64,000 bases of DNA from the NCBI GenBank assembly GCA_020809705.1, contig CP085825.1, positions 1,736,001-1,800,000 of the forward strand, read 5' to 3'. Positions 31,280 to 45,307 of this stretch are shown piece by piece. How positions within the stretch are numbered: position 1 is the stretch's first letter; each line of letters begins with the position of its first letter. This DNA comes from Calonectria ilicicola. Lineage: Eukaryota; Ascomycota; Sordariomycetes; Hypocreales; Nectriaceae. The notes beneath the pieces are model-generated. The model was not told where the DNA came from. It searched no databases and saw only the letters and a program-made list of their open reading frames with translations. The translations under genes and the position numbers were made by a program.

Positions 31280-34200
31280 TGCTTCCGGTGTCTCGTGATG
31301 GCTCAATTGAACACTCTGTTGCGTCTCGAAATAGAGTTCGTCGTCGTTCGTCTGGTCTCTGTCGGAAGTGGGATGCTGGTTATTGGCGGATTGTGATTGG
31401 GGGAGCTTCACTTCACTTCACGTGCCATGACATAATATCGACAGCCGCTGTGACTGCTAAGTGCTTACCCCCACAACTCACTACCATCTGGACCGGCGTG
31501 AATCGTAGTCGGATACATGCATAGTTGCAAACTCCCGGACCTCACGCCTCGATACTCGCAAGGCGGGCAACCTAAACCCAACTGTCGGGACATTACTGCC
31601 AGTCGAGACATGACAAGGCAGGCCATAGGCTGGCAGCCATGTTGCAGTCGTCGATTCAACAATATCGAACCACTTGTGCATAAGGCATACACCCCTCGTC
31701 CTTGCCCCTCGCCTCTCGCCGTGCCCTCCATCTCGGCGCCCTAAAAACCTCGATGAAGGCAGACGACTCCTACAGGCTGGGCACAGCGGTGCAGAAGCTC
31801 CAGTAGCAGCTCCAGCGGCAACAGCAACACCACCACTGGGGCACGCCACTCACGCACACACATCGCAGCGTAGCGTAGCGTCGGCCTAGCTGGGCCTGCG
31901 CGTCTCGGCCACCCCAAATCAGGCTGCGTGTGCCGCCTTCCCCTCCTCACACCGGGAGGGACCCCTGGGCACAGCGACTGGGCAAACACCACCACACTCG
32001 CGCTCGCACTCGACGCACCAGCCCTCGCATCTGGGTCAAGCAGGATTTCAATCCTCCCCGCCGATCCTCCTCAGCTGCATGGGCTCGGCGCGTGGGAAAC
32101 CGCACCCTGCCATTTGGCAGCTCGTCGCTCGTTGCGGATCAAGCAAGGCCGCCGCTTGCCTCTTCTTCTTCTTCGCACAGTCGGCCCCAGGGCGCTCCCC
32201 TGGGCCGCTGGGCCAGACCAGCGTTGGCTCCATGCCAGATGCCCAATGCAGCAATCGCCGGGGGGCGTGGGCGTTTGACAAGCTGCTGCGAATTGCACAT
32301 CCTCAAGCTGCTGCAAGGTAAAGGCCTGTTTTCTGTCATTTTTTTTGTCGCGGGCGCTTGCTTGCTTGCTGCTCGCTCGCATTTCCGTTTTTCGTTCCGC
32401 CCTTGGTATGGAGGGGTCGTCCGCTCGTCGCATTTCTCGCTTGTGACCAAAGTGTGTACTCGCATGTATCTCTCTAGCTGCATGAAGCAGACGGCAGGAA
32501 GCAGGGAATGCAACTGGAGGACATGACCGCTGGAGTCGCAATTACGCCTTCAACCCACTCCCGCATCGTCGCCTTGTTGCGCATCCCAAGACGCCATGCC
32601 TGATTGGCGCAACGTCACGCCTACGTAGCAGTCGATGCCATGTAGGCAACATGTGCAAATGCAGCCTGTTTCTTTCAGCTCGTCGACGAGCGCCCACACA
32701 CACGCACGCACACACGCACACATACATACATTGACATACGCGCACACTCGCGCACTGGAGGGGGGTCGCTTTTCCGATACCTGCAGCTCTTTTGTGTTTT
32801 CGCTATTTTCGTTTGGCATAAAGGCGGCTCAATAACAGCAGTCAAGTGGCCACCGCTCCCTCGAGGGGCTGAAAGCGCCGCCATACATATGCGTCAACAC
32901 AGACACACACCATCGCACGCATACACCACTCATCACTATACAGTATGAGTTCAGCCGCCTCTGCACGTTTAAGGCTGAAGTCGTTTCTTTTTCTTGCTGC
33001 CGTTTCGGCACCATTACGGTCTTGTTACGACATGCTGTCGCTTGTACATTCGGCCCTCGATTCCCCCTCCCCAGTCGCAGAGCCCTTGGCCTAATTCTGG
33101 CGCAAGTACGTACGTCAGTCAGTCACGATATCCCCACGCTGTCTCGTATGTCCTCGTGTTCATCGCTCCTGTATCATTTATCATCCGAGACTCCCGGGGT
33201 ATCACCCGCTCGCCTTCGTTTCCGTCGTCCCCGTGAACAACAAGATGTCGCAGTCTACAAGGATGGCTTTTTTTCTTTCTGGTTCTTGTTTACGTCGTCG
33301 TCGTCTTTTGTCTTGTCTTCCAGTGTCTTCCATGCACCCTCTAGTTCGCCGAAGTGCCGAGTCCTAGTCCTGCGCTGGTGCCCTCCTTCAGATAGACACG
33401 CAGATAGAGATACAGATACAGGTACAGGTACATGGTCTTATTAGGAAATGTCGTCGAGACAACGACACATGTTTCTCGCTCCTCCCGAGTCCTCCGCAAC
33501 ACCAGACTTCGCTCCCCCACACCCTCCCAACTGCTCGGCCTCTGCAACTACCGTGACCATTACAAAGCTTTAAATAAAAAACCCGAGTGCGAGACCCGAT
33601 AGCACAAGACAAGAAAGCCGTGGTGTTGATCCCCGACAGTGGCTTGCGCACACCCAATCTTATCGTAAAGCAGCCTACGAAAATACCCCTCCCCTCCTCC
33701 ATCCATGCCCGAATCGCCCATGAGCATTTTCCCCAAATGCTTGGTAACCCACTCAGATCCCTGCCTCGGACATCCCCATCGAGACGATCCCAACGACGGC
33801 GTCCCATGCCTCTGGCTCATGATGATCGCCGCCATGCCCAGCCCTTTTTGCTTTGTCCCTGTCAATCCACAAGCGCATTCACACATATGTACACACATAC
33901 ACATACACACACATGTACACATCATGCACCACCGTATCTGCTGCCACTGTCCCAAACCTTTACAGTGCGTCCAACTAAACAAGAACAACAATTCGGTCCC
34001 CGTGATTGATCCTCTCAACCCACCCCCGGATTTAGCGGGGGGAAACAGTTGGACAGGGAGACCGTCTCCTCCGTTCTCAACGATGTGACATCGTGCCGCC
34101 GCCCCAGACAGCAGCAGCAGGCGCTTTTCCATGCACACCCCCAAACAGCTGTTGGTTGCTGCAGTTTGCAGCAGCCGCCCTGTCCCAAAATGTGACAACT

Positions 34201-35825
34201 CTACCGCGTTGCCACAACCCCGTATCAGTCAGGCGAGAGACCAACAAAAGATAATGATAATAAATTTAATAAAAAAAAATAAAAATAAAAAATAAAAAAA
34301 ATACCAACCAAGACACACAACAAGAGCTGCCTACTTGCGCATGCAATGTGCACATCGATATGCACCTACAGCCCAACCCTTGCCCCTCTCGGCTACGCCG
34401 TCGCGTCGCATGCCTTGCAAGACGTATGTTGCAAGCATTGTATCATTGCGCAGGATTCAGAGCCAAGACGCTCGCGGGCGAGGGGGACAGCGCCAAACTT
34501 GCTCTGGAGCGAGAGCCGAGTTCTTCTGCTTTCGGAGGGGGGCCAAAGCCAAGGCTTAGGGCTCTCGCTCCCTCTCTCTCCCTCTCTCTGGTCACCTACT
34601 GCTGCTGCTGCTGCTGTCGTACCCGGGTTGGGGCTCATGGGAGCAGGGAAAGGACATGGGGGCCGGGGAGGGGGGGGGGAGGCCATTGGAGGCGGCGCCC
34701 GGCTGGATGGGACATGTCGACGGAGCCACTCAGGTTTCGTCACAGCTCAATCGGGAGACATGGGTTGGGATGTCGGATACAGCCAACGCGACGCCATGCG
34801 CCAGAGTACGAGGGCGACCACACGAGGGGCCTCACCGTTGCCTCGGGAGCTCTTTGCCCATTCTCTCTCCCATTGCCATTGGATCACTGCCGGCGTCAAA
34901 AGTAGGCACAAGTCAGGGGCTTGACGGAGGGCCTCAATATTGGTCTTGGTTTTGGTCTCGGTCTCGGTCTTGGTCCCCCATCTGCACATTCGCATTCACA
35001 TTCACATTGCCATTGGTACTCGCCAGCTCTGACACTTGAGGTATTCTTGTTGCACATTTCGTCATCTAAACAATTCGATGGCTCGGGATATCTACTCAGC
35101 AAAATTCCGCCCAAACACTAGCCACCACTTGCCCGAAGCCGCCATCGCAATCGCAATCGCCATTTCCCCCATCCATTCTTTGCCAACCCATCCAATCCAG
35201 CCCGCTCATCATACACATTGATATCCTGACCATAAAACGCCACATGTACCATCTTTTCCTCGCCTCAAAAACAAGACAGCAAATAAGCAAATTTCGTCAT
35301 CTTCCAGCCGTGAATATAACAGAGTCGAGCCCTTCGACCGCTGTGTTGAAAAAAAGACAAAAACCAAAAAATAATAAAAAACAAGAAAAATAAGCTTATG
35401 GGGTGCGCAAGGGAAGCCCCTCAACCATCAACCGAAGGTTGAGTCAAAAAAGGAGGAGAGTGTAACCCAAGAAAAAAATAAAAAATAAAAAAATGACCGG
35501 CAAAGCCATGAATGCGCCTTCGTGATGTTCCAGATTTCTTTTCTTTGTTCCCATGCGTCCGCACATGCAGGCCTGTCAGCCGCGGCGGGGCAATAGCCAG
35601 TCTCGTCGTCCCGTAGCTGCCGACTGAGGTCGCAGTAAATTAGGGATCCGGAGAAAGTGAAAGTGAAAGTCTGAATGGAATTCCCAGCTTAATTCAATGT
35701 TGAGGGTGAATCATTCCGGGAGATCCGGGCATCGACAGAGGCGTGGTGGGGTATTCGAATCCAGCCTCGGAGCAGTTGGCAGAGTGGTCGAACGAGTGGG
35801 ACAGTGGAGGAGTCTGCCAACTCGA
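31280..35825. other. intergenic, 4.5 kb
   Basis: Upstream of the CIA30-domain gene and downstream of the second bZIP gene. It is GC-rich with CA/GT microsatellite-like stretches (32693-32750, 33885-33920), an A/T-only block at 34258-34302, and a (CTG)n run at about 34601-34616. Open frames here translate to low-complexity or microsatellite peptides. I see no gene. Confidence 0.4.
32693..32750. repeat. interrupted CA-rich microsatellite
   Basis: Alternating CACACA, CGCACG and CATACA units give a purine-pyrimidine alternating block that could adopt Z-DNA. Confidence 0.7.
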
Positions 35826-36669
35826 TCAGCAACGAGGGTCTCGGGAGGCCGTGATGGGCGGATGGCTGGCGTAACTCACATGAGGGTTGGAATGGTGGCT
35901 ATATGGGCTGGGGGCATTGAGGTCCATGCCGGGCATAAAGCTATAGGGCATGTAGGGGGTCAAGCTGTCGTCGCTGGGGTAGGTTTCCCGCTTGACGGCA
36001 TCGCTGAAGTGGGTCATGGAGGGGAGCGTCACGGGAACCGTTGACGCAGCGAGGTAGTTGGGGTAGGAATCGGCTGTGGTGGTCATGGCAGGGTAGGCTT
36101 GGGTAGAGCCATAGGGGTGCAGAAGGAGCTCATCGGGAGCAGGGTATGTTGAGTAAGTGAAGAGAGGAGGAGAGTGAGAGCGCTCTCGCTCATCGTAGCC
36201 ATTGGAGAAGAAGAGCTCGTCGGAGTGCTCCATGGGAGGAGTGAACTGCTGGGAAGGAAGGGTCTTGGCGGGAGTAACTGGCTGAGCCTTGTGAGACTTG
36301 GAGGAGCGCTTCGACTTGGTTGTGGTGGTGGGCTGGGACTGCTTCTCGGAGTCGGCGTCATCGGATGAGCCTGCGCGGCGCTCGAGGTCTTCAAGGCGGC
36401 GCTTGAGCTTCTTGCCTATATTGCGAAAAACGCTGGTCAGTCATGGTTTCCGGCTTGGGCTGGCGAGGTGATCACCTACGGTAGTTGCGCTGGGCAATGC
36501 GGTTCTGTATCCTGCGGCGCTCAGCAAGATCCGAGATCTTGGTCCAGTCCTCATCGGGGTTGGCAGAGCTGCTAAAGGCGCTGCTGGTGCCGTGGCCAGA
36601 GTACTGGCGAGGAGCAGGAGGAGGGGCCGAGTAGGCGTAGTGAGGTTGTGACATGGTGAACATGGACAT
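35826..36669 (-). CDS. bZIP transcription factor with very short zipper
   Basis: Exon 1 (36669-36480) and exon 2 (36415-35826) give 259 residues. The 64-bp intron (GTAGGT to ATATAG) splits the basic region so that RRRIQNRIAQRNY joins RKKLKRRLEDLERRAG. The N-terminal part is SMFTMSQPHYAYSAPPPAPRQ then DEDWTKISDLAE. The basic region has the N-x-x-A-Q-R-N-Y-R signature of fungal Yap/AP-1-like factors. Only about two leucine heptads follow before a Ser/Thr/Gln-rich linker. The C-terminal half is rich in Tyr, Pro and Ser (PPLFTYSTYPAPDELLLHPY, TPYMPYSFMPGMDLNAPSP), probably an activation region. It should bind DNA as a dimer in the nucleus; its targets are unknown. ATGs at 36663 and 36654 are alternative starts. 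Upstream of it lies a 20-kb gene-free stretch. Confidence 0.88.
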
Positions 36670-37928
36670 GATGGCTGTAGTTGCTTGTTGGTTGCAAGTG
36701 GGGTGTGAGAGTGGTTGGATGGAGCTGGGAAGCACAGTTGTCGCCAGTGTCAACGACGAAGCTTTTTGTAGAGACCCAGACACAGCAAGCAAGATATATA
36801 TATCTTTTTTCTGTATGCTCGACTCCGACCAGATTAAAACTGCCTGTTGCTGGCGAGGTGGGTTGGGATGCAGAAGAAGAGACAAGTGGGCTTTGAGGCT
36901 CTGGAGCTGGATGAAAGGCGGGGGGGATTGGGCGTGATATATAAGTCTGAGAGTGAGAAGACTCTTGGACTCTGAGATGGAGACAGAGATAGAACTGAGC
37001 AAACAGCTTCTAATTGAAGACGAAGGCTTGGAGATGGGGTGGAATGGTGGATGTGAGTGAGGGGAAGAGGCTGTAGATTAAATATTTGGAGCTTGCTTGC
37101 TTTACTTCCTTCCCATGAAAGCCGCAGCCCACAGCCAGCAGGTACTACAGAGTACTAGCACGGGCAGCAAGCGGAGAGTGACAAGGGAAGGAGCCGGGGG
37201 GGAGGGTACAGGGAAGTCGACAACCACGCCTTCCTCACACCCACCACAGCCCTGGCCACTGTCCACATCACACCCCTCCCCTGGCAGTTTTTGGGAAGGG
37301 GGCGTGTACCGCAAATAGGACTCTTGAACTTGGGCTGGCCACACGCCCCCCGCCCGTCGCCCGCCAGTCCCACTCCAACCCAAGACCCATCCCTCCACCA
37401 TCAACCAAGCCTCCTTGCCTCCATCCAGCCTACTGTAGCAGCCCACAATAACGAGGGAAGCCCTTGGAACCTGGCTCCGGCCTCACAGGGCTGCCCGCCT
37501 CTCTCCCATCAATCAAGACGACTTATGGCCTCACGCTGGGCAACCAGCTCCAGCTCCCGGGATGGGACTGCCTGCGAGCTGGCCCAAGATGCGGATGCGA
37601 TTCACTCGTATGGGAAATATGTTGCGACATGGGCCATAACATGATGTTGACTGGGGGCTACGTATCGTTTTTTTTAATCACCAATCCATGCCACTCGGTG
37701 TGTGCCATCTACAATATATTCCAAATCGCCATGGGATGGCGGAGCCTGCCTTGCTACTTTGCCTTTGCCTCTGGCTGGCTCTGCCACTAACAATGGGCAA
37801 TGACGTTGCGAAAATGCGACTGCACGAGCGAATTTGTTAACGGCGTTCCCCGGTTAATATAACCAACGAACGAATGTGAATGTTCAACACAATAATTCCC
37901 CAGGTCGCGCAACTCCGTGTCCGTGTCC

Positions 37929-37954
37929 GTGTGTGTGTGTGTGTGTGTGTGTGT
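37929..37954. repeat. (GT)n microsatellite
   Basis: About thirteen uninterrupted GT units in the gene-poor region. Confidence 0.9.
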
Positions 37955-38121
37955 CTTGGAGTGCTCCAGCAAGTCGGTTGCCTGTCAGTCTGCCTTCCTG
38001 CGGGTGCGCATGTGTGAGTGCATGTGGCAGCCTGGCTCTCGGGCTCCCACCTCGGGGACCTTGCAATCGAATATGCAGCCCAGAAGAAGCGGAGTTTCCA
38101 TTATGAAGAGTCGGAGAGAGA

Positions 38122-38145
38122 GGGCAGGGGAGGGGGGAGGGGGAG
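38122..38145 (+). repeat. G-run cluster, G-quadruplex candidate
   Basis: Four or more runs of three to six guanines separated by one or two bases, within a purine-only strand from about 38104. It fits the G3+N1-7 quadruplex pattern. Confidence 0.6.
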
Positions 38146-41100
38146 CGGTCTTCTGATTTGAGCTGGGACGTGGTAGAGACAAATGATACAGATCCAGGGA
38201 ATGGTTATGGTACCCGAGCAGAGAGCCAGGGCCGCAGCGAGCACAGGCGCGCGCTGGGCAAAGACATTGCCTTTCGGGACATTTTGGAGGAACGGTTTCG
38301 TAGCATTCACGGTGGAGAGAAGGAAGCGCAACAGTCTGTCAGTGGACTGGGTGCAAAGGGCACCCGGTAATCGTGTAATCAGCTCGATTGGGTTTGGGGT
38401 CTTTGGGGTGCTCAATAACTCCACCACGGTTTTTTAGAGTGGGCAAATGGCACGCACCCTGTACATGTACACTTGCTTGACCGGCACCAGATCAACAACA
38501 GAAGACCAAGACTGCACAACGACCCAGAATAACGCGGCGCATGTTTGCCTTCTCAATGCTCAAGAATATGGCGCACAGTGCCACCGGGCCGCCAGAGATC
38601 AATTGAATTGCTCAACCCAAAAAGGCCCAAGGCAACTGCCTGTGCGGTGCAGCACAGCGCAGCGCCGAGCGCAACGTACCACCCAGAAGAGACAGCTCCA
38701 TGTCGACTCTGCCACACTCGTCTCATGGCAAGAATAAAAACAGCAGCAATCACTAAGCAGATGGTAAATAATAGAAAACAACAAAAAAAAAAAGGCCACT
38801 AGGCAGGCTGGGTTGAGTCGGCGAACGGGGACCCGGCGGGCAGCACAGGGGCCAGGGCCCAAGTTTCGCAGAGCCCAAGCCTATCCCATCCTTCGACCTA
38901 CTACTAGCTACTGCTGCACAAAGCTCAGCCCGGATTCCTTGTGTCGTCTTGTCTGTGTGTTTCCAAGCTCGAGTGGAGGAGGCGACCTGGCCGGGTGGGT
39001 CCAGTCCGAGATCCCAGTTCGGTTCCAAATCCTTAGCGTAGAAATGTGGGCAAATTTAGCCCAGATTCTTTTTTGGCACCAGCATCGCCATCGTCCACCC
39101 GCGACTGTGCCCACCATCTTTTGGTCCTCTCACTTGATGCGAGCCCCTACGCCCACCCCGTCACAGTGGGCAATCAAGCCACGCCCGCCACGCCAATGCA
39201 CCACACCACATTCGCAACTTGGACGCCCGCTCTGTCCAATCCAAACCTGGCCCCGTCTCCCCAAATACACCTTCCCAAGGTTCCAAACCAGCACCTTCAA
39301 CGCCGCAACCCAATGCCCTGCTGGGACCAACCACGAGCCGTCCCCAAAAGCCCGCCCACTGGGGGGAAGGCACTGGGGGGAGGGGCCACTAGGCCGGGCC
39401 GATCATCTGTGTCTGGCGCCGTCGTAGGGCTGTGTGACGACAAGCACCCGTCATGCTCCAACACCGCAACTCTCTGCTCTGCCGCCCAGCCGCTGCCATC
39501 TTCAGTGACATCGACCCTCCCCTACTGCCTGAGACTTGGCTTCTCGAACCCTTGTTCTTCTAGGGAATCCTTTCGCACCCACCCAACCACATGGGACAGC
39601 TCAGGCACCACTGGCCCAGCCAGCGTCCGCATGGCCCATTGCTGTCCCGCCCTTTGAGCGCCCCCAAGAAATCGTCCCATCATGCCTATGTGTCAATGTG
39701 TCTTCTTGTCCTATGTGATTTGCAACCTCGCATCGCACGTCGGGATTAGACCGGTCGGGTTCGGAGGAACAACCGCCGACCACGTGCTGCGCCTTGAAAT
39801 TCACAACACCCTGCCGGCTGATTACATATCATGGTGCTTCCCTGCCTGTGATGTTTGTTTGGGTGACGACGCCGCACTGGCCCTACGAAGAAAGCTGTGT
39901 ATAGGATTGGAAGGTGCAGCGGTTTGCAGTCCAAAGATAATCACGCTTCGGGTTTAGGCGCCCGTTCTGACGAGGAAAGATATCTAACCCCTCACGATGG
40001 ATGGATGGCAGTGGAGTTGCCCGCACTACGCTACCTCCATGCCCATGCTGCAACTCACGAGTTGCCCTTGTAAACCTCCCGGAGAGCACAGGCCCGGATT
40101 TTGGCGCCGGTCGTCAACTAAACTCCCTGCGCCCGCCAATGTCCCCTGGCATCATGACCTTTTGCTGGATTCAAGCTGGTTCGGGGCAAGGGGCACTCTA
40201 AAATCCGCGACTAGCTCCAGAACAGAGGCTGACGCCATCCCGTGGTCGAGAGGAGACAATGCCATCTGCCATTTGCTCCAGACGTGAAGCTTTGGTGGGT
40301 GGCAAAGAGGCGGGCGACACCACTGCCGATCAACAGCCGCCTTGTTTCCTTGATTCTGGCACCTGGTAGGCCGCGACAGACGCAGCAAGATTCGTGCGTC
40401 ATGCCGGCAAGCCAAGAATTGTTCATGAGCTCGAATCAGGTTACCAAAAGCGTCTGCGTCTGTGTCTGTTGACTGGCCAGACACAGCCCACCCTAGTCGA
40501 TCTTCGCTTGGCCCCCCCAAAAATGAGACAAAACATGTCTCCGCCTTTTCCTTTGCTCTTCGTCAACCGTTCCCGTGCCTATGGATAGATTGCAGTGCAA
40601 TTTCGTCGGGGATCGGAACCTCACCCAACCGAGTGGCTCAGTCACACGCCGTTGAGCGGGATCCCACCTATTTAGGGAAATTTGATTCGAACTGGGGCTG
40701 AAACGAGCGGGTGCTGGCATGCCGTCTCCACACAACAGCCTTGCGAGAAGAACACGGACTGGGGTGTGTTTCTCGGCAAGCCAAAGTTAAAGAAGAATTG
40801 ATAATACGCGTGTGTGACTCTTGAGTTGTCCTCCCATAAGAAAAAAAAAAAAAAGATGCACAAGTCATCCGGGGAGCTTAACCTCGTCACGCCCCCCCAG
40901 TGAATAGAAGGGATGATACAGACAGCACGACAGGGAGAACAAAGTACGGGCGGCCGACCAGGTTGGCGTCTAGAGGACCAAGAGAAAGACAGCAGCCTCA
41001 ATGGCAGTCCAATCCAATGCCATGACGGCCCTTCCCACGCCATCCCGTTCCCCCATCTCATCTCACCCGAGACGGTTCCGATGCCGTGGGTGTGTGCGTG

Positions 41101-41393
41101 GGTGCGTGTGTGAGAGCACCGAGGACCTGGAACCGGGTCCTGCGACTGCGCGTGTAAGGGGCGGTACCGTACATACATACATGATGACCATGACAAACGT
41201 ACATACATTTAAAGCACATATTACTAATACAGGAGAGGGGGGCATGATTTGGCATGGTTTAATTTAGTCCTGGGCTAAAAGACTGGATGAATTGAATGCA
41301 ATGCAATGCTTGCCTGTCAGTTCCTGCCTGTTGGCAGGTCTCATGCCGCAATGGCTCCCTACCAGAGGCAGACGCAGGCAAGGTAAGGCCAGG

Positions 41394-41440
41394 CAGGGGA
41401 GGGGGAGGGAGGGGGGAGATGGGACGGGGATGGCGATGGG
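41394..41440 (+). repeat. G-run cluster, G-quadruplex candidate
   Basis: A purine-rich block with at least five runs of three to six guanines (GGGGAGGGGGAGGGAGGGGG-type) followed by GGGGATGG repeats. Confidence 0.6.
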
Positions 41441-44400
41441 GATGGTAATAGGGATGGCAATAAGGAACGGCGACTAAACAACAAGTCCGCCCGCCCTCCG
41501 CTGGGCAACAGGGACAGGTTTGGCAGGGGAAAAGGCGGAGGAGTCATTGAGTGACTGCTAAGTGCCCCCGGTCCATCTTAACCCCCTCCTAGACCGGTCA
41601 AGGACGATTTGGAGATGGGCCTCATCAAAAGTGCTTCCCGCCGCGGCAAGCAGAGGCGATGGTGAGGATGATGGCGAGGGTGAGGGTGAGGGTGTGTGTA
41701 GGTGTGTGTAAGTGCGTGCTGCTGCTACTGCTGTAGCGAGTGGCCGGCGCCTTCCAGGCCCATGACGGCAGAGGAGGCGCGGGTGACGGGCAACCATGTT
41801 TCCAGGCCGTGTACCCAGCTTTGTAAGGCTGGCGACAAAAATAAACTGTCTTACAAAGCTCGACAGATGGCCATCGCAATACCGCTATTGGCCTGAGCCC
41901 AACCACCCCTCGAGGCGTTGGCAACCCATGCTCACAAACGCGCGCAAAAATGGAACCCTGGCATTTTCCTATCTTGGATGGAGGCAGGCAAAGAGAGGCC
42001 TTGAGATGCTGTGGTGTCCTTATTCTTCCTTCCTGGCACCGTTTTCCCACTGCTTCCAGCAACATAATCAGACGCCGTGGTTACATCGCCAGAGCGGCCA
42101 GAGCCCGTTCCAGATGAGCGCCCCAAGGATCTGACATGGCTCCCCCCAGCGTGCAGCGTGTACCTCCGGGACCCTTGTCAGGCGCCAATTCAACCGCCAG
42201 AATGGCACTTGCAGTCGCCCTGTGCCTGTCGAGGCGCTGTACTACCCGCACTCATGACTGGATTGGCGTGCCTGCAACGTTTCAACCACCAGGCGTTTTT
42301 CCCGTGGGAATTAACCTGTGTGTGTCCAGCCTGCTTTTTTACCCCTCCACCTTCTGATATTCAACCCATTCAACAACCCTTTCAACCCAATGCACGAGCG
42401 CGCACGCGTGTGTGTGTGTTGCAGCAGGACCAAAGAGACTCTTCGGTCCTGTTCTCACCACCACCATCAACATAACCGGCGATCCGCGACAGCAGCAAAA
42501 CCGCACGATACTTGCATCTCCCCTCCCCTAACATACTACGCCCAAGGTTTTCACTAAACTCCATGGTGGGCGACATTGGGGGCCGTTAAATCTCCGAAGT
42601 CCAAGGGGGAATAAGAGATGCATCCTTCCCCTCCTCCACCCATGCTGTTGTTGTGACTTGTGCCCAAAGAGCGCTTGCGAGTGGCATCCATTTGCTGGCA
42701 CTTATTATCATGCTCAAAGGGGTAGAGTAAGAAAAAAAAACCTGATATATGGTCCCCCCCCTCATGACTTCATTATCAGGCCTGCGTTAAACCCCTCCGG
42801 CTTGCTTCCCCATTTGATCCGCTTTGGAACGAGAGCGAGACTTGTTTCGAAGTTGGAAATTGCCGGCCTAGACCCATTCACAACACAACAAAAAAACAAC
42901 CACACACACCCTACACTCCAGCATCTCGATTTTGACAGTGGGATAATCCTTTGGCGGGGCTACTCCCAACGTGCGGACTGCCGTGGGCCCCCCCCCTCAC
43001 CTCCCCTGGCCTTGTGCCCCTCCCCCCATTTGCTTGCTTGAACGACAAAATTCCCTTGAGCCCCAAGGCCTGGTCTTTGCACAACGCCCGCACCAAAACA
43101 CCATTCTCCGCTCCGCAGGCAAAGCCCTTGCCCGGGACAGCAAGGTAAAGCTTCCCACGGAGGCGAATCTACACGCCACGCACGGAAATCCGGTCCATCC
43201 CAACGCCGTCCGGTTTTGCATCAACCACGTTAATTACAACCTATCCGGCACGGCACGGCAGAGGCGGCGTGCGTGCGTGCGTGGCCCCCTAGCCCGGCGG
43301 GGAGGTTACAGGCCCCGGATGTTACCGTCGCTTTGGTTCGCACGTTTCTTCTGGGACCAAGAGGCATGCCGGGAATCCCATGAATCAGATTAGAAATCGC
43401 AGAGTAGAGTAGAAGCACAGGAGAGGAAGCAAAAGAGGGCACATGTCTGCGGACCGTGGGTCTGGATGATTTGATTGATCACAGGCGGTCAATGACATGA
43501 GGGACTCGTCATTGCCAGTGGTCTGAGAGTGACGATGAACCGATCGCCGGTTGGCCTGCACCACTCATCTGTCGCAATCACGTAGCGATGCAGTCAGTGT
43601 GATTGGAAACGGACATGCGGCGACGAGTTTTGATGCATTGCATGACGACAATGACAGGTTGACAGCCCCAATTGCTTTTTCCCGAACAAGGCGTTTGCCC
43701 AAACAGGAATTCGCCTTTTATCTCTTCTTGGTTGCACCGCATCATCGTAAGGTCCTGTTCTGGGTGGTGTGCGCGCGCGTGAAAGGGCCGTCTCCTCCCA
43801 ATGGAGCAGGGCCTGCCACTATTCCCAACTCTCAAAGCGGGAATGCCCATCTTGTCTGGTCTGCAACGTCATATTTTCCTAGAAGGGGACGTGCCTCATG
43901 CATGCGGCACTCGCTGCCCTTCACGTCAAGTCGTGTATTCCGCCGAAAAGGTACAAGCGGCGTGGAGAAGACAACCCGCCCGTCCGCCCGCCCGTTGGGG
44001 ACGGACAGTTTTTCGTCATCCCTACCGATCCGCCCCCCGGAGTTGAGGGGAGGACCCTCTCCCTGGGTCACTCTCCCATTCCCCCCAGCGGAGTTCCGTC
44101 TTGAACTCCGTGGTCCGTCCGCGCGGATGGGGCAGCATCATGGCCATCCCAGATGAAGCGCTGTCCCAGCAAAGCAGAGCACCGCTGCATACACAGGCTG
44201 CACAGTGCTCTTGGCCCCAGGGGTCCCCCCCCCCAGCAATCGCCATGTGGTGCCTGCTTCGCCTCAATCCTGCCAGAAGGGCGATCCCTTTCTCCTTCAT
44301 TTACGGGCCCTTCGAATCGCCCATGCCACCCCCGCAAGGTGGGAACATCAGGCGACTTTACCGCCCCTCTGACAAAATGACAAGTCGGGGAAGCACGTTT

Positions 44401-44713
44401 GCGAGGCCCCAAAGGGGATGCATTGTGCGCCGGGGGGCTCGTGTTGGGGTTTACGAGTTTGGACTGGCCTCGTTTTTTTAAAATTTTTTGTTGCTTGATT
44501 TAATTTGCTGGGGCGACTGATTCGATTCTGATTCAGACCTTGTCGTGGCCTGAGCCTTTGGTTGTTTTGGGTTCGTTTTTTTTCTTTGCTGGGCCATGAC
44601 GAATCTCTGGGCTCTCCGGCTCCGTCTCAGATCCACGATCCCACTACCATGGGTCCCTTCAGGGATCGGGCCAGCGCCCGCCCGCTCCCTGCCAAATTTT
44701 CACTTCAGGTATT

Positions 44714-44745
44714 GCTGGTGCTGCTACTGCTACTGCTACTGCAAC
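44714..44745. repeat. CTG/CTACTG short tandem repeat
   Basis: Degenerate trinucleotide and hexanucleotide units (CTGCTACTGCTACTGCTACT) in noncoding DNA. Confidence 0.7.
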
Positions 44746-45307
44746 TGCATCATGGCGCCATGGGCAGTGAACAGCCTCACTAACACGCAGGACCCTTAGT
44801 GGATCGCACCTGAAGATGCAAGCAAGGCCTCTGAGACAAGACGAACCCATGGAAACCGTAGGATGATGGTTCCAACAAAAGAGCTTTTTTTAAATTTGCT
44901 TTTTCCTTCTTTTCTTCTATTCCAAATGCCATCATCCATCCATGCTCCATCCCCGATACCCCTTCCCCCTCCACCGTCAACGTGTTCGGGACTGGAAATT
45001 GCCATGGTTCGAAATCCTGTGATTGCCACAGGGCCCCCGTCCCCTAATGCCTTCGCCTTCCCCATTAAATCGTACATGATCCAATCCTGCAAATCGACTG
45101 AACGGAATTCCGAAGAGGATTTCGGCTCTCCTTTCAGCCTTACACCCCAGGACCCCCAGGGCCCAGCATAAGCCGTTCGCTGGCGGTTAGCATAACGTTA
45201 TGATATGGCCCAGCAAAAAACCTTGAGCGTTGCAATGGCCTAGGGGGGGGGGGTCTCTCTCTCTCCACTTTCCCGTTTCGCCAGCGCAAATGGGAAAATG
45301 CACAGGG

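Noticed and set aside
33560..34198. 212-codon minus-strand frame with CVCMCMCVHMC-like peptide
   Set aside because: The cysteine-rich appearance is only a translated CA/GT microsatellite.
39046..39657. 203-codon plus-strand frame
   Set aside because: Ser/Pro/Thr-rich random-looking translation with competing frames on both strands and no recognisable domain.
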